Made by a program: the position numbers and the translations under genes | Notes under the pieces: generated by a model | Seen by the model: the letters and a program-made list of their open reading frames with translations, nothing else | What the model was told of the DNA's origin: nothing | The model's database searches: none | Shown here: positions 12,501 to 25,106 of the stretch, one piece after another | Position numbering within the stretch: position 1 is the first letter of the stretch | Layout: each line of letters begins with the position of its first letter | Origin: Chelydra serpentina | Taxonomy: Eukaryota; Chordata; Testudines; Chelydridae | DNA length: 64,000 nt | Direction of reading: 5' to 3' | NCBI GenBank assembly: GCA_037349315.1 | Contig: JBAIAC010000033.1 | Span: 17,502,001 to 17,566,000, forward strand

Positions 12501-13585
12501 ACTGAATTCACTGAAAAGAGTAGAAAAGACCCAGTTCCTTCTTATCACCCATCCTTCTGCTCTCTTCAGACAAAACACAGCAATGGCACAAATACAATTA
12601 ATGGGGTCTCTGGTCCCTTCCTTCACTCTGGTGCCTTAAGAGTTAACATATTAAAATAAATGGCACATTATGCTAAGTTATCAGTACATAAATTGTACAG
12701 TGGTGTATAGCAGATTTATAGATGCAACATTCACCCTGGGGATGACAAGGAAGTAAGACAAAAATACAGAACTGTTGTCACTCCCCTTCACAATCACATC
12801 TTTCTCATGTGATATACAGGCAATGCTGTGTGGTAACTATCAAGAAACCTGTTTTTGTAATCACAGGCATTCCCCCAAAGCATCTATATGCACTAATCAC
12901 TGTGTTGCAGGGTTTGTTTGGTTTTTTTTAGCCACAGTTTGTTAGTCCCTGTTGAATAGTTTGGGCTTAATATTTAGGTTTGGTCAGGGAAATGCTTAGC
13001 AAAACTTTATGGTACTAGAAATGTTTGTGTGAAATCATGAGAACATTCAGTGGAACAAGTTTGGTTTGTTTTAAACATTTCCTTGAAGATTTTGCAACAT
13101 TGCAGCATTGTGTTAATGCATGAAATCCATAAAGTGAAATGAACTAGTCTGTTGTCTGACTGAGAGGTGTGCCAAAAGTGAACTAAGCAGTGTGAGTGGT
13201 GAGGAGAATTGAGTATTAATGTCTCTAAAGTGCTAATAAGTGCTAGGAGTTAGTAACACAGATGACACTACCTGCATTTAAAAAAAATATTTCCCCTTTA
13301 ACAGCTACCATAAGGGACCTATTCTGCTGTTACTCCTGTCCAACCCCACTGAGTTAGAGAGAGAATGAACGAACAGCCATTTCCTTCTCCAGTGCCAGAG
13401 AATAGGTCTCAACACAGCGCTTTCAAGTTGTACCCTGATTAGAATGGCTGGTGGCTCTGGAGACTCTCAGTTGCCAGCTCTGGTATCTGGCTCATTTTCA
13501 GCAGCATTTGTTTGTTTCCTGTTTACTTTTAGCTGCCTCTCACTCCTAATCAAAATTCACTTCTTTAATAACTAAGGGCTTCAGA
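9587..13585. other. No recognised feature
   Basis: Four kilobases of AT-rich intron sequence with no repeat family that I recognise. It contains the longest open frame outside the GC-rich patches (11670-12146, minus, 158 codons), which has no recognisable domain. Confidence 0.45.
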
Positions 13586-13664
13586 GCCAAATCCTGCTTA
13601 GCTTACTCATGTGGATAGCCTTACATGATACTACTGATGTGAGTAAAATGAACAGGATTTGGCC
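13586..13664. repeat. Short palindromic element
   Basis: Arms gccaaatcctgctta and aacaggatttggcc are inverted copies around an actcatgtgga...ctgatgtgag centre. It belongs to the dyad group with the arm GGCCAAATCCTGC. Confidence 0.6.
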
Positions 13665-13781
13665 AGAACATGAACAAAAAGAATTCCAGGCGTTTTTCTT
13701 CCCATACATCTTCCAACACTTGTCCTAAGTCTTTGTCTGCATCAAGACAACCATTATTTCCATGCAAACCTACTATAAAAT

Positions 13782-13893
13782 ATTTATATTGCAGTAGCAG
13801 CCAGAGGCCCAAAACTGGTCAGAGCACCATTATGCTAGGCACTATGCCAGCTTAATGAAAACATAGTCCCTGGCCCCAAAGCTGCAATCTTTC
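13782..13893 (-). mobile_element. L2-type LINE/MIR 3' tail
   Basis: The plus strand reads atttatattgcagtagcagc, then ccattatgctaggcactatg and ccctggccccaaagctgcaa. This is the reverse complement of the L2-type tail, with moderate divergence. Confidence 0.65.
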
Positions 13894-13960
13894 CCATCTT
13901 CTTTGCCCCAAAGTTCTGATCCATATTAATAGGCTTTTAAACAAATATTTTGGAAATACG

Positions 13961-14030
13961 GGGCCAGATCTTCATCTGATGTAAACTGGCATAAAGCTGC
14001 ACAGATTTACTCCAGCTGAGGATCTGTTCC
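13961..14030. repeat. Short palindromic element (GGGCCAGATCYTCA family)
   Basis: Arms gggccagatcttcatctgat and ccagctgaggatctgttcc pair. The interior carries tgtaaactggc and agatttactcc, as in the dyad family built around GGTGTAAATCGGC. Confidence 0.6.
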
Positions 14031-14987
14031 ATGCTGGGAACCAATTATAACAATGCAATCTCTTTTTAAATGGACTGAAGGAAAGCAATTGACATTGCAG
14101 ACATAAAAGAATTACTTGTACTACTAAGCATATATCATGGTCATGTCTTCAGATTCTATCTTGGAAGATGCAAATTCATGATTTACGGCTATGGTTTGCC
14201 ACCATTTTTATGCAGATCTCCCCACTGATTTCAATTGCGAGTTATGTCTAAAATTAATGGCATGGTATGGCCCATGGTGACTGTTGCTTCAGGGCTGTAT
14301 TAGTCTCCAAAGAGTATTTTGTTACATGACTTTAGTGGAATACAAAATATTTCTAAATCACAAAAGGATACGTTACTGTCACCATAATCTGGGTTAAATC
14401 CAGCCTGCTCTGAGGAGGAAATGCTATTTGCCACCAACTCAGCAGGATTATTTTACATGATTGAGAGAAATTTCTGCTTTTGAGGAAATGTATGGATTGA
14501 ACAAGACCCTTCCGAAATATATAAAGATTTGGGATGACTTCAGCCAATTACTGAAGAAGCTAGCCAAGTGATAATGTTCATTGAGATTACAGGCTGGCAT
14601 TACCTCTAACTTCTCTGTATGGCTGTGTTCTGTATGCCTTTCATACAGTCTCTATGACCGAAGTGGATAGTTTATGAATGTTTTACAACAAAACCCTAGC
14701 ACTTTTCTTTTGTATCCTTTCATGTTATTGGAGTTAATAGGAGTCTTCAGGTAGCTATTCAGTATGTGAAGTGGTTCCCGCTTTCTTTTGAGTTGATCTA
14801 TAAAATTTAGGATTCAAAGCTGCTCACTTGTGTTTTTTTGTCTGTTTTGATAATGAAAATGTACAAGAAACTTATCTTAAAGGCTACCTCAATGTTCTTG
14901 GTAAAGACAATGAGACAAGCATTCCATTGGTGGTGGAGCTAAGATAGTAGTTTAACCAAAACTCCATACTTTATTGCATACATTGGG

Positions 14988-15088
14988 TGAAATTCACACC
15001 CGTACAGAACCCCAACACAATACATGCACACTGATTGTGTGATACAAAGGCCTGTGCTGGCTCTGTGCACATAGATGAATTTTACTCC
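14988..15088. repeat. Probable palindromic element (GTGAAATTCAC family)
   Basis: The left arm gggtgaaattcacaccc and the right arm gatgaattttactcc pair loosely around a centre with a GCACA-rich stem. Degenerate. Confidence 0.4.
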
Positions 15089-15099
15089 TTCACCACAGT

Positions 15100-16055
15100 T
15101 TAGCTCTGTTATCCTAGGTATAACTTTAGGGAAATATTGGATCTAGGTTTACAAAGTACCAGCCTTGGAGGATATGGTCACAGCATTGTGGGCATGTGTA
15201 ATAAGGGATCTGTGCACATCTGGAGTAACACCACAGAAGTAAATGGATAGACACTGGCATCACAGAGCAGAATTTTGCCCAGTCTGTCTGGCTGTGGGGG
15301 AGAAGGGTGAGGTTTAAAAAAAACAAGTGGGAAGAAAGTGGTGAAAAACAGGCAAGATTGTTGGATGATGAGTTCTGTATCTCTCCAGGTATTGCCCTTC
15401 CATCATCTGGCATAGTAAATTGCTCAATGTTACTGCAGAGTTCCCTTTGTTTTCTACTTAAAGGCATATAACATTGTTGTGACAAGGAAAGGCAATTTCC
15501 CTTATCCAGTTTACACAAGCTCTCTATGTTGCAGGAGTCAGTTATTTGAAAGGGATTGCCACAGGACTAACCACTGCTTTCTGGCACTCCAGAGCAGACA
15601 CTTAATAGGCTCATTTGGGCTATGTCTGGATTATTTATTGGCTACATTAACGGTGTTCATTTGGTTACTGAGGAACATTTACAAGGCTTAAACAGAGGTT
15701 TCTCATGCGTCAAGGCTAGCAAACTGAAATCGGATTGTGTTACTTGGAAAAATGATTTACAAAGATGGAAATTATTCTGGTCCAAGGAGTACAGAAATAG
15801 AACAGCACAAGCACGCTCCATAGCTGCCAGCTGAAATAGGAGCCTGTCTTGTACCGTGTATGTTGCTGATTCCTTGGGTTGCTTTCTGTGAGTTCAAAAG
15901 AAAAATCTTGTTCAACTAAGTTTTGAGCTGCAGAGTTTCCTTTCATATTGGAAGGGATACACTTTGGGTGCATAGTCCATGGTGTTGTCCCTCAAGTTCC
16001 CTTTGAAAGCTAAAATACTACAGCACTTTAGTCCATTAATGGCTATTAACCAGGA
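15100..16055. other. No recognised feature
   Basis: AT-rich intron sequence. A faint relative of the dyad elements (ctggagtaacaccacagaag) occurs near 15220; nothing else was recognised. Confidence 0.4.
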
Positions 16056-16060
16056 TGAGT

Positions 16061-16250
16061 AAGGAATGGTGTCCTTAGCCTCTGTTTGTCAGAGGGGGGT
16101 GATGGATGGAAGGAGAGGGATCACTTGATCATTACCTGTTAGGTCTACTCACTCCGGGGCACCTGGCATTGGCCACTGTCGGTGGACAGGATACCAGGCT
16201 GGATGGACCTTTGGTCTGACCCAGTATGGCCTCTCTTATGTTCTTACTTA
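16061..16250 (+). mobile_element. CR1-type LINE 3' end
   Basis: The plus strand contains ggggcacctggcattggcca, ggatggacctttggtctgac and cccagtatggcctctcttat, the 3' untranslated end of an abundant reptilian CR1 subfamily. The copy is 5'-truncated, as is normal for CR1. Confidence 0.8.
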
Positions 16251-16935
16251 AAAGAAACTAGAGATCCGTAGGGGAATTCCACTGGGACTCAGGGACTGTA
16301 ATCCTTCTATGGTGTCTAGAGGATTGGCCCAGCGCCTCCATTACTGCTACCCTGGCCCATATGCTGCAATAGTGGCTGTCACCGCTCTCTGTCCATGTGG
16401 GAGTTTTGGTTGGAACTTGTAGGAAGCCTGATAGTAAAACACATTAGTCCTGTTTCCCCATCTCCCTGAAACCTCCACTATGTGCCCTGCTCCTCAGTAC
16501 TTGGAGCATGCAATCATCCTGCATAGCTTTTTCATTCACTGGCTACTGAGTGGATTTGCATCATTGTGCTGGTTTAGGGCCTTCTCTGCAGAGTATATAT
16601 TCAGGATTTGGTATTTAGAGATCAAAACACCGTGCTGGTTTTTATGAAGCTTCCCTTACATAAGGTTCAGTACTGGAAGCATTCTGGGCATAATACTCCC
16701 ATAGGAGTCAACGGGCTTGCAGGACCTTATGTGATTACGTAGGAAACACTGGGCAGGTGGGTAATGCAGGGACTGGATGAAATTAGCGGCTGAGAATGGT
16801 GTACCTTTGGCACCATGGAGAAGGTAAGTGCTCAGAGTGGTAGATTACAGAGCATCTCTACAATTCCCAGACACCTTGTATGCGTAGATAAAAGCTGTGG
16901 CTATTCCTAGTGAGTATGGGGAGTACAGACTACAT

Positions 16936-17375
16936 CAGGGGTGGCCAACCTGAGCCTGAGAAGGAGCCAGAATTTACCAATGTACATCACCAAAGAGCCA
17001 CAGTAATATGTCAGCAGCCCCTCATCATCTCCCCCCTGCTCACTCCCAGCACCTCCCACCCCTGGCAGCTCCACCGACCAGCACCTCCCCCTCCTTCCCC
17101 ACACCTCCCAATCAGCTGTTTTGTGGCGTGCAGGAGGCTCTGTGGGGGGAGGAGGGAGGAGCGAGGGCACGGCAGGCTCAGGGGAGGGGGCAGGAAGGGG
17201 TGGAGTGGGGGCAGAGCCTGTGGCAGCGCCAGGGGTTGAGCAGTGAGCAACCCCCGGCACATTGGAAAGTTGGCACCTGTAGCTCCAACCCTGGAGTCGG
17301 TGCCTATAGAAGGAGCCGCATAGTAACTTCTGAAGAGCCGCATGTGGCTCCAGAGCCACAGGTTGGCCACCCCTG
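16936..17375. mobile_element. hAT-like MITE, 440 bp, with perfect 8-bp duplication
   Basis: Terminal inverted repeats CAGGGGTGGCCAACCTG and CAGGTTGGCCACCCCTG are perfect over 17 bases. They are flanked on both sides by GACTACAT (16928-16935 and 17376-17383), the 8-bp duplication expected of hAT transposase. The interior is GC- and purine-rich and has no transposase frame. The intact ends and duplication suggest a relatively young insertion. Confidence 0.93.
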
Positions 17376-17383
17376 GACTACAT

Positions 17384-19106
17384 GTCTGTAGTAGCTGACC
17401 CAAGCCATGGTAAGGGGTGAGTGTGTCAGTGCTACAGTATAACCATTCTGGCCCCTGAATAAGGCTGAGAGTTAATCTAATGAAAGACATTGGTGAGCCA
17501 CAGCGTATGGCTTAATTTACGTTGCTCGCTACCTCCAATGTCAGTCCTCAAAACCACAAACTCAAAATATACTAGAGGGAATTAAATCCTCATGGCGAAA
17601 TGCTGCACCATATTTGAAGATTAGCAGCAAGAACCCACGAGCCTCACAGAATGCTACAACGCCTCACTGCAGTCCTGTGGCAGGTCTGAGGGCAACAGCA
17701 CATTAAAACACACCTTTTTGTATTCATGAACCATTCGTCATTAAAAAACCAAAACTTCGTGATTGCACAAATTGACTCAGTGCCACGCTTCCTACAGCTC
17801 TCTCTTCACTGCAAGGGGCCAGGAAGCCTTCACAGAACTCTCCCTACCAACTGAGAACAATGGGGAATAGTCATTTAAAGCCAGAATTTAAGATCTTTAT
17901 GATTTAGTCAAAACTATTCATTATGAGTGACACTCACTACTGTAAGAAGGAGTCATGCAAAGCTCTTCACACTGCTTACGTCCCTCATAAACCCTTACCA
18001 GTTAATTGGCGCTTCAGTTGTGCAGCAGACCCTTTTGATCTCCTCGCTCAGGGATGGTTTTTCACCCCATAATATCTAACGTATTCATATCTTTATTCCA
18101 CATGAATGAAATTCATCTAAATGCAGAGAGTCTGAGCAAGGCATTATGCATCACTTGAATTCAGTGTAAAGCCCCACCAAAGCCCAATGAAGTTAATGGG
18201 ATCTTTCCATCACGCTCTTGCTGAGAGGAGGATCTTATCTACGCCCCCTGCACTGGTGTGAATTTTACTTTATTCCTACAGCAGCATCCAATCTTGTGCT
18301 TTAACCTTCTCCAGCCCCTTGACAACCACTGACTTGTTGGGCTTGTTTCCATAAGGGCACTGATCTGCTCTTAAGCTGCAGTAACGTTTCTCTTCTGGGT
18401 TGCAGCCAATCTGGTGGCCTATCTCAAATTGTTTATTTACAATACATCTAAAAGCTTTTTGACGTCCCAATCAGTAGTAAAATGAAATAGTCATTGATTT
18501 CTTAGAAGATATATCAGTCTTTACATCATTATAAAGAGGAAGAAAAGTAGAGAGCTGAGAGATAATGAGTTGTAACTTTTGAGTATCTCGTATTCTGTCA
18601 ACAGAAAAAGCTGTATATATACATACAGATTTCTAAGGACTGGTAATTATAAATACTCAGAAAATATTAGAAAATTTGAAAAGCTTTTAGAGTATGTTGT
18701 ACACAAAAATACTGAAGTTTTTGACGGTAGAAAATATCCACCTTGATAAACCATCATAACCCAGAATGATGGCACTGCATAAGTTAATAACCACCGCTAG
18801 GGAAATAAGACCAGCTAACTGAGTATAGATCTAACCCAGGCAGCACTGTTTATATTGAGCTGTCAGTCATTTCTTGAACATGACTGTCTCTATGCAGTGC
18901 ATAACAAAGGTGCTTATTAGATTAGTGATATGAGGGTCATATCCTTCTGTGGTGATTCCTTATTTGGAAAATAAAATGGAGCTACAGCAATGTTTTCCCC
19001 AGCAGATATCAAAAATCATTTTGAACTATTAGAACAGAGTTGGGTTTCAAATAACTCGTACAAGGTAGGGTTTCTCAGCTGATGAAGTACTTAGAATAAG
19101 AACTAC
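17384..19106. other. No recognised feature
   Basis: Intron sequence with no recognised repeat, apart from a weak dyad-type fragment near 18170-18240 (ccaatgaagttaatgggatc). Confidence 0.4.
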
Positions 19107-19209
19107 TTGTCCTTTTACAGGTTTCAGAGCAGAGAAAAGGAATACTTGTGGCACCTTAGAGAGTCTCTAAGGTGCCACAAGTATTCCTTTTCTTTTTGTC
19201 CTTTTACAG
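19107..19209. mobile_element. Penelope-like fold-back unit with 14-bp flanking duplication
   Basis: The segment 19121-19195 is an inverted dimer: the arm around aaaaggaatacttgtggcac (from 19135) is followed by its reverse complement ending ccttttctttttg. Both sides are flanked by the same 14 bases, TTGTCCTTTTACAG (19107-19120 and 19196-19209). The unit corresponds to the part of the family at 43766-43991 that carries CTTGTGGCACCTTAGAGA. The hammerhead part of the unit is missing. Confidence 0.75.
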
Positions 19210-20636
19210 ATTTTTTTTTAAAACCATTGGAAATTGATGTCCTAATTAAAACTGTTCCCTTCAAGCAGTATATTTTGTCTCAACACGCCCAAATCCTTAA
19301 CACCTCCACATCGGAGCTAGGTGGAGGCAAGAGTAAGCAATCAGGGTGGACTGGGAGAGGGAAGGGGAACACACACACACATTTTACCGCCCTCTAGTCA
19401 CACACAGATGCCCAAGAAAACATACTACAGCCTGGGGCTGCATTACCTTTTCTACTGGGAGAGTGGGCACCCTTAAAAATATGACACATGTTCATTCACA
19501 TACTGATTCTTGTGCAACCAGTGCTTAATGTTCTTCCAGTCACAGCCCCTTCATCCCGACACAACCCACTCTTCTGATATCTTTTCTGTGAACAGTAGGT
19601 GGCGGTCATGTTCCTTCTGCATGCTGCAACTCCTCTTGTTTGCTTAGGTCCCCCTTGGAATCAGAGTGGTGCTGGCTGGAGCTGAGCACTCATGGGAAAA
19701 GTAGAGTCCCCTTCAGACGTTCCACCAAGATACATCCAAAGCCCTCATTCCAACACCTCTCCGGCTCTGTCTAATCACCCTTGCTGTCTAAATAGCACCC
19801 TTGCTGTGTTCAGAAGTCTTGAACGCAAAGCTATAAGGAAGTCACCATAACACACTATAAGGGATCATTGTGAGGATGTCTTCAAGATTGTGCAGTTTAT
19901 TACAAAAAGGGAGACCTAGCAAATGGCATCCAGGATGGAAATGAGGATCTTAGTATGAAAATAAGAGAAACCAACATCTTTTGGGAAAGGAGGAATTACA
20001 AAGGACCTCCGTGTACTGTAGTATGTACAGTTATGAAGCAAAAAACAAAGGATAGGAAGATACAAAGCTCCGCAAGCAAATTTACATAGACTATGGGGGC
20101 AAGAGCATACCTAAGGAAGTGAAATGTGATTTGTTCATGAGTAAACGTGTGAAATTATGCAAGACAGTAACAAGAGCAAATAATATTGTATGTGTGTATG
20201 TATAGATTAAAAAAATACATATACCAGTGTATGGAAGCAAAATATTCTGAAGTGCTGCTCAGCTATTAACTCTAAAGTAACATGCTGATGTAGGCTTCCT
20301 GGTTTATTTCTGTTGTAATTTTTCCCTCTGTTCGCACACTAGTTTGTACTTACCTTGTTTAGTATGACATATGGAGCTCCTTCTACTGTAGCAAGGCTTG
20401 CAAATTCCATAGCAATCCAAGTGAAAGAGTGCTAACGCTGCTTACAGATGTGCCAAAACTATGACAAAATGAAGGAGAAACAGAACTTTCAAAGATATTG
20501 ATGGTGACCAAAACCTCGTGCTGGAACCCATTAAATTTACCATTTATCTTTATGGGAACAGACTTGGTCCCATGTCAACTGATGTCTGGCATAGCAGCAA
20601 ATTAAACACTTCCAGCTTGTACCTTGTTTAAAAAAG
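19210..20636. other. No recognised feature
   Basis: Intron sequence containing a short (CA)n stretch at 19370-19381; no family recognised. Confidence 0.4.
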
Positions 20637-20880
20637 GGGATATAGATTCAATTCCTGGCTCTGCCATAGTTTTCCTGTGTGATTCTGGATAAATCCCTTA
20701 ATTTCTCTGTGCCTCAACTTGCCATCTGTAAAGTAGGAATAATACTTAATTTCCTTCATGCTTTGTCTAATTAGCTTTGTAAGCACTTTGGGGCAAGGAC
20801 TGCGTCTTTTTTTTTTGTATAATCCCTAGCACTGTGGGGGCCCTGATCTCAGTTGGCGCCTCTAGTTGCTACTGTAGTAT
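20637..20880 (+). mobile_element. MIR-type SINE with L2-like tail
   Basis: The plus strand reads attcctggctctgccatagt, ctctgtgcctcaacttgcca and aagcactttggggcaaggac, then ccctagcactgtgggggccc. That is the body of a MIR-type CORE-SINE followed by its L2-type tail. Its tRNA-like head is truncated. Confidence 0.7.
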
Positions 20881-21056
20881 TTCAATGGGAGTTGCAGCTA
20901 TTCCTTACCTCATAGGACCTCGCCCATGTACCATAGGAAGTTTCTGAACTTCATAGAATATTACACTGAGAAACAGAATCCAAAGTCTTGGTTACTGAAT
21001 ACCCAAAACATAACTTGTGTGCACTCTGAGGGTATGTCTACATGGTGTTTTAAAAC

Positions 21057-21160
21057 CAAAAGCTTGTCTCTTTCATCAACAGAAGTAGGCCCAATACAAG
21101 ATATTACCTCATCCACCTCGTCTCTCTCATACCCAAGGACCAACACTGCTACAACACTAG
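21057..21160 (+). mobile_element. Penelope-like element 3' end
   Basis: The plus strand contains agcttgtctctttcatcaac, gatattacctcatccacctc and ggaccaacactgctacaaca, the 3' end of the same Penelope-like family as 2046-2108. The beginning (aaaagctt) retains only the distal part of the family's hammerhead motif. Confidence 0.65.
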
Positions 21161-21428
21161 AAAGGCATTGACAGACCTGTTATGAGCTTCAGATAGCATG
21201 CAGTTGTATTTGGAGCGGACTCAAATTTCTTTCCTAATGTAATATCAGATTGTCATGTGTATTTGGAAATAAAATACAAAACTCTTTCCTCTAAGCCGCA
21301 CTAATTAGAGAGCTTCCCAGCAAATAAGGCCAGTGCTTATTTCCATAAAAACATAACACTGAACTTTGTGCACGTAAATAAGGGATGCAGAGAAGGAGGG
21401 ATAGCAAGTGACTGTTAATATACTAATA

Positions 21429-21807
21429 TGGTAGAACCTCAGTTACAAACACCTCAGGAATGGAGGTTGTTCATAACTCTGAAATGTTTGTAACTCTGAA
21501 CAAAATGTTATGGTTGTTCTTTCAAAAGTTGACAACTGAACATTGACTTAATACAGCTTTGAAACTACTACGTAGAAGAAAAATGCTGCTTTTAACCATC
21601 TTAATTTAAATGAAACAAGCACAAACAGTTTTCTTACCATATCAAATCTCTTTTAAACTTTCTCTTTATTTTTTTTTAGTAGTTTACATTTAACACAGCA
21701 CTGTACTGTATTTGCTTTTTTGGTCTCTGCTGCTGCCTGATTGTGTACTTCCAGTTCCAAACGGGGTGAGTGTTTGACCGGTCAGTTCATACTCTGAGGT
21801 TCTACTG
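21429..21807. mobile_element. Mariner/Tigger-like MITE
   Basis: Ends TGGTAGAACCTCAG and CTGAGGTTCTACTG are inverted repeats and the element is flanked by TA on both sides (21427-21428, 21808-21809), the Tc1/mariner target. The interior (gaggttgttcataactctga, ttgacaactgaacattgact) matches a turtle family I recognise. No transposase frame. Confidence 0.8.
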
Positions 21808-22683
21808 TATATTTATATACCCGAAACCTTTTTTATTCACAAATCAGTTTTAGTGGATTCCTTGTTTTTCTTTTTGGGGGTGATTAACAAAAGAGAGCAG
21901 CAGCAGCAGCCTTAATTTTTTACCTTCTCTTCTTTCCTTCTGCTCCCTCCAATCTGTAACCCTCTTCCCTACTGTCTTCCCCTCTTCACAGAACTGATCC
22001 CTGATTTGTAGTCTGTCCACTCAAAGATAGACCATTCTTTTGCCAGACTGGTAACCCCATGTGCCAAAAGAGATGTGAGGAAAGGGAGTCAGAAAGCAGG
22101 GCTGTTCCCCCTAAAATAATACTCATTATTTTCCCCTGATCACATTGATTTCTCTCATTGTGGCTGTCAGAATTCAGACTCAAGCTGAGAACTTTCATTA
22201 GTGTTTGCAGCAGGATGGAATGTCACAGTTAGGGGCAGAACTATTTAGCATTCTCTGATTCTCCTGTAGATCCTACCCAAGTATTATACAGTACACGCAA
22301 ACAAAAAATGATCCTTTCAGAAAGCTCTCTCGTCACCAGACTGACCTAGCATAAATCCCCCATTTTTAAAAATGTGCAATACAAGACAGTTAAACATAAA
22401 CTTTACTCTGTTTCTTCTCGTATGAACCAAACTTCACACATGAGCTAATTAACTACATCTCAGAATGGACTGGAAATGATTACTGTACTATAATGCTGTG
22501 GTTTCCTAGCAACCATAAGAGGTAAGTTGGAGACTGTGAAAGAGAAACCTGAATAACAGTATTTCCAGACACTGAGGGGAATCTTACTCCTAGGTTTATT
22601 TGCTGGCTAGCTAGTCAATTATTTTCAGTTTCTTTCTACTAGTCCACTTCAAAGCTACATCTTAAATCTTTAGGTTGTAAGGG

Positions 22684-22775
22684 TGAGATTTTTTAGAGCC
22701 ACAAATGGCAGTTAGGCACTTAATTCCCACAGAATTGATTAGGCACCCCAGTGCCAATTGTGGATTTGAAAATCT
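22684..22775. repeat. Short palindromic element (GATTTTCAAA family)
   Basis: The left arm gagattttttagagcc and the right arm tggatttgaaaatctcc are inverted; the interior repeats ggcacttaattccca and ttaggcaccccagtgcc. It belongs to the dyad family with the core TTAGGCGCC. Confidence 0.65.
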
Positions 22776-22890
22776 CCTTCTAAAATGTTGGAAAAACACA
22801 ATCCTGCCTCCAGCTCCCGCCTCCAGCTCCCAAAACAAGACAGACACACATACGGCACCCAATCCCCTGGACCAGGATTTTTGACCAGAA

Positions 22891-22976
22891 AGCTTGCCTG
22901 AATAAAGGCTGCAATTGTTTCAGTGTAAAGGCATAGCTTGCCTGAATAAAGGCATATTGCTTCAGTGTAAAGTATG
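22891..22976 (+). repeat. Two-copy tandem duplication, about 44 bp unit
   Basis: Copy one (22891-22934) and copy two (22935-22976) both begin agcttgcctgaataaaggc and both contain ttcagtgtaaag. They differ by a small internal change (tgcaattg versus atattg). Confidence 0.85.
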
Positions 22977-22979
22977 CAA

Positions 22980-24939
22980 AGAACTACTGAGAATTCTTTA
23001 AATTTTATTAATAGTAGTAAGTTTAAATGTAATTTAAAAAAATCCCGTGGCTAACTTAGTGGACCATTTTTTCTTTATTGCTCTTTTGAACTCTTGAAAT
23101 ACTTTGTCATTTGAAGATGCTTATAGTTAATTACAATGTTAATACTTTAGCAGAGGTGACACTATGTCACTGGATTCCAAAAATAGTCAATTTTTCAAGG
23201 AAGTTTACAATAACATCCTAATGACCAACATTTCAACGAATTCCGTCAAAGCTCATAAAATCACTTTGCATCTCGCTATGCAATTGCCATTCACATGTGA
23301 CATCATGTCGCTAGAACTCTGGATTTCGTTTTTATCTTGGAGCGGAGAAAGGTCTCGATCACTTTTTTAATAACTGTTTTTGTTTAGGGGGAAGCCAAGG
23401 ATAAGAGCCTTCTTAGCTAGGCTGGGAATTTTTGAACCTGAAAAAAATCTCCTAAATACCAAAGTCGAAGGCCCTTTCCTATCTCTTTTCAGTACTGGAA
23501 AAATTTCTCCATTCTTTGGCCAATTCAGAGGACTGCTCAGCTGTGGTTCATATTACTCTGTATTGCCCAAGCAGCTCCCAAGAGCATTTTAGAATACCCA
23601 GTGAGACAGGCAAGAGCGTCCTCGTAAATGTATCAGGTATGTAGAAACTGATTACAAAGTCTGAGTGGAATATTAAATGTGATTAGATTTTTGTTTTGCT
23701 CCAGGCTTCTTACAGAGCAGAAACTGTGCTATTATCAAACTGAAACATTCCTTTCATTTAAGTCTCACCTTTCATATGGTCAGAAATTCACTAACAGGTT
23801 CAGAAAACAAATCTGAATCTGCTTAAAAACAAAAGAATTTTATTTAGCTATTGCATTGCTGAATCCTGTCAAAGTGGTGCCAAAAAGGGGCAGTGGGGGA
23901 TCAGGGGCAGCGAGGGATGGTTCCTCTTCCTGCGCACATTATGCACTGGCAAAGCAGTGGTTAAAAATAAACTGAATTAGTTAAGACAATGGTTCCAGTC
24001 TGCTTTTCATTTACAAGAATGGACTGAGAAATTACCAAGCAAAATGTCTGAATTTCTACAAATCTAGCTCTTGTCCCTTGTAACTGAATGCAGGGCTCTG
24101 CAAATCTTTGGCTAGAGACTTGGAAACACCTGGACTAATCCTGGGTTTTTTTGAGCACCCATTGACCTTAATGCTGAAATCACAGGAGGAACTTTGTTTC
24201 TAGCAAGAACACAGTGTAACATGAAGGAAATCAAAAGAGGAAGCTAGTGGGGCTGACTGGTATAAACAAATTTACACGGCATAGGGAAGTGGAGTTAATT
24301 GGAATGAGTCTTCGTTAGTGGTGATGCTTGAATTCTTCTTAGAGATATACTTTACATTCATATTGCTTTCTGCTGAGATGTTCAAGGCTTTTTTTGTTTC
24401 ACAAAGTTTTATGAACACTTTAACCCCTTTAACACCTACAACTGAATTTCAGCGTGCATAGCCCATATCTGGCAATAGGATATGCGAGCATCAGTGCCAG
24501 TCATTTTGCGCACCAGTTTTTCTTCATGATACGTGGGTTTAACTCCCATTTTTTCCAATGGTCTTGGTCTAACCTGTGGGCTTGATCCTACTTTCCTTGT
24601 GCAGGCTGAACTCGCATTGACTTTAAACTGGATAAAGTTAAGCCCAATTGACTACTATACCACATACTCATTAACCCTGATAAATCAAACCTTTGTGTCT
24701 CGAACTGCTAACCTCACCTGATTTGTGGGTAAATAAGTTACATACACTTTGTTCCGGGCTAATCTTTCCCTAGTGGCAGCCCCCAACCCTGCTGATTCCA
24801 CTCACTGGAAGAATTTCAACCGGGCCAACCATGGGAACGTTAAATGAACCTGTTCTCCTTTGAACCTACACAAGGCTGCCTGAGAAGCACAGTAGCAATC
24901 ATTCTCTCTCAATGCCTGTAAATTTTCTATCCTCCTCTA
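22980..24939. other. No recognised feature
   Basis: AT-rich intron sequence. Open frames at 23164-23370 and 23380-23592 show no recognisable domain. Confidence 0.4.
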
Positions 24940-24947
24940 CTCCCCAT

Positions 24948-25098
24948 CAGGGCCGGCTTTAAGCTGATTCCCCGGAATCGGGCTCCACGGCCAAGGCGGT
25001 GGGAGATGTTTTTTGGGGTTTTTTTGCTCAGCTGATCAGCGGCTGGGCACCACTGTCGTTATTCACGTGGGGCCCCGCACCCGCTAAAGCCGGCCCTG
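24948..25098. mobile_element. Short hAT-like MITE with perfect 8-bp duplication
   Basis: Ends CAGGGCCGGCTTTA and TAAAGCCGGCCCTG are perfect 14-base inverted repeats. The flanks are CTCCCCAT on both sides (24940-24947, 25099-25106). Only 151 bp long with no coding capacity. The terminal sequence is shared with the larger element at 56011-56392. Confidence 0.92.
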
Positions 25099-25106
25099 CT
25101 CCCCAT

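Noticed and set aside
16907..17490. Open frames of 109-159 codons on both strands
   Set aside because: They fall on the hAT-like MITE at 16936-17375 and consist of Pro/Ser-rich low-complexity translation.
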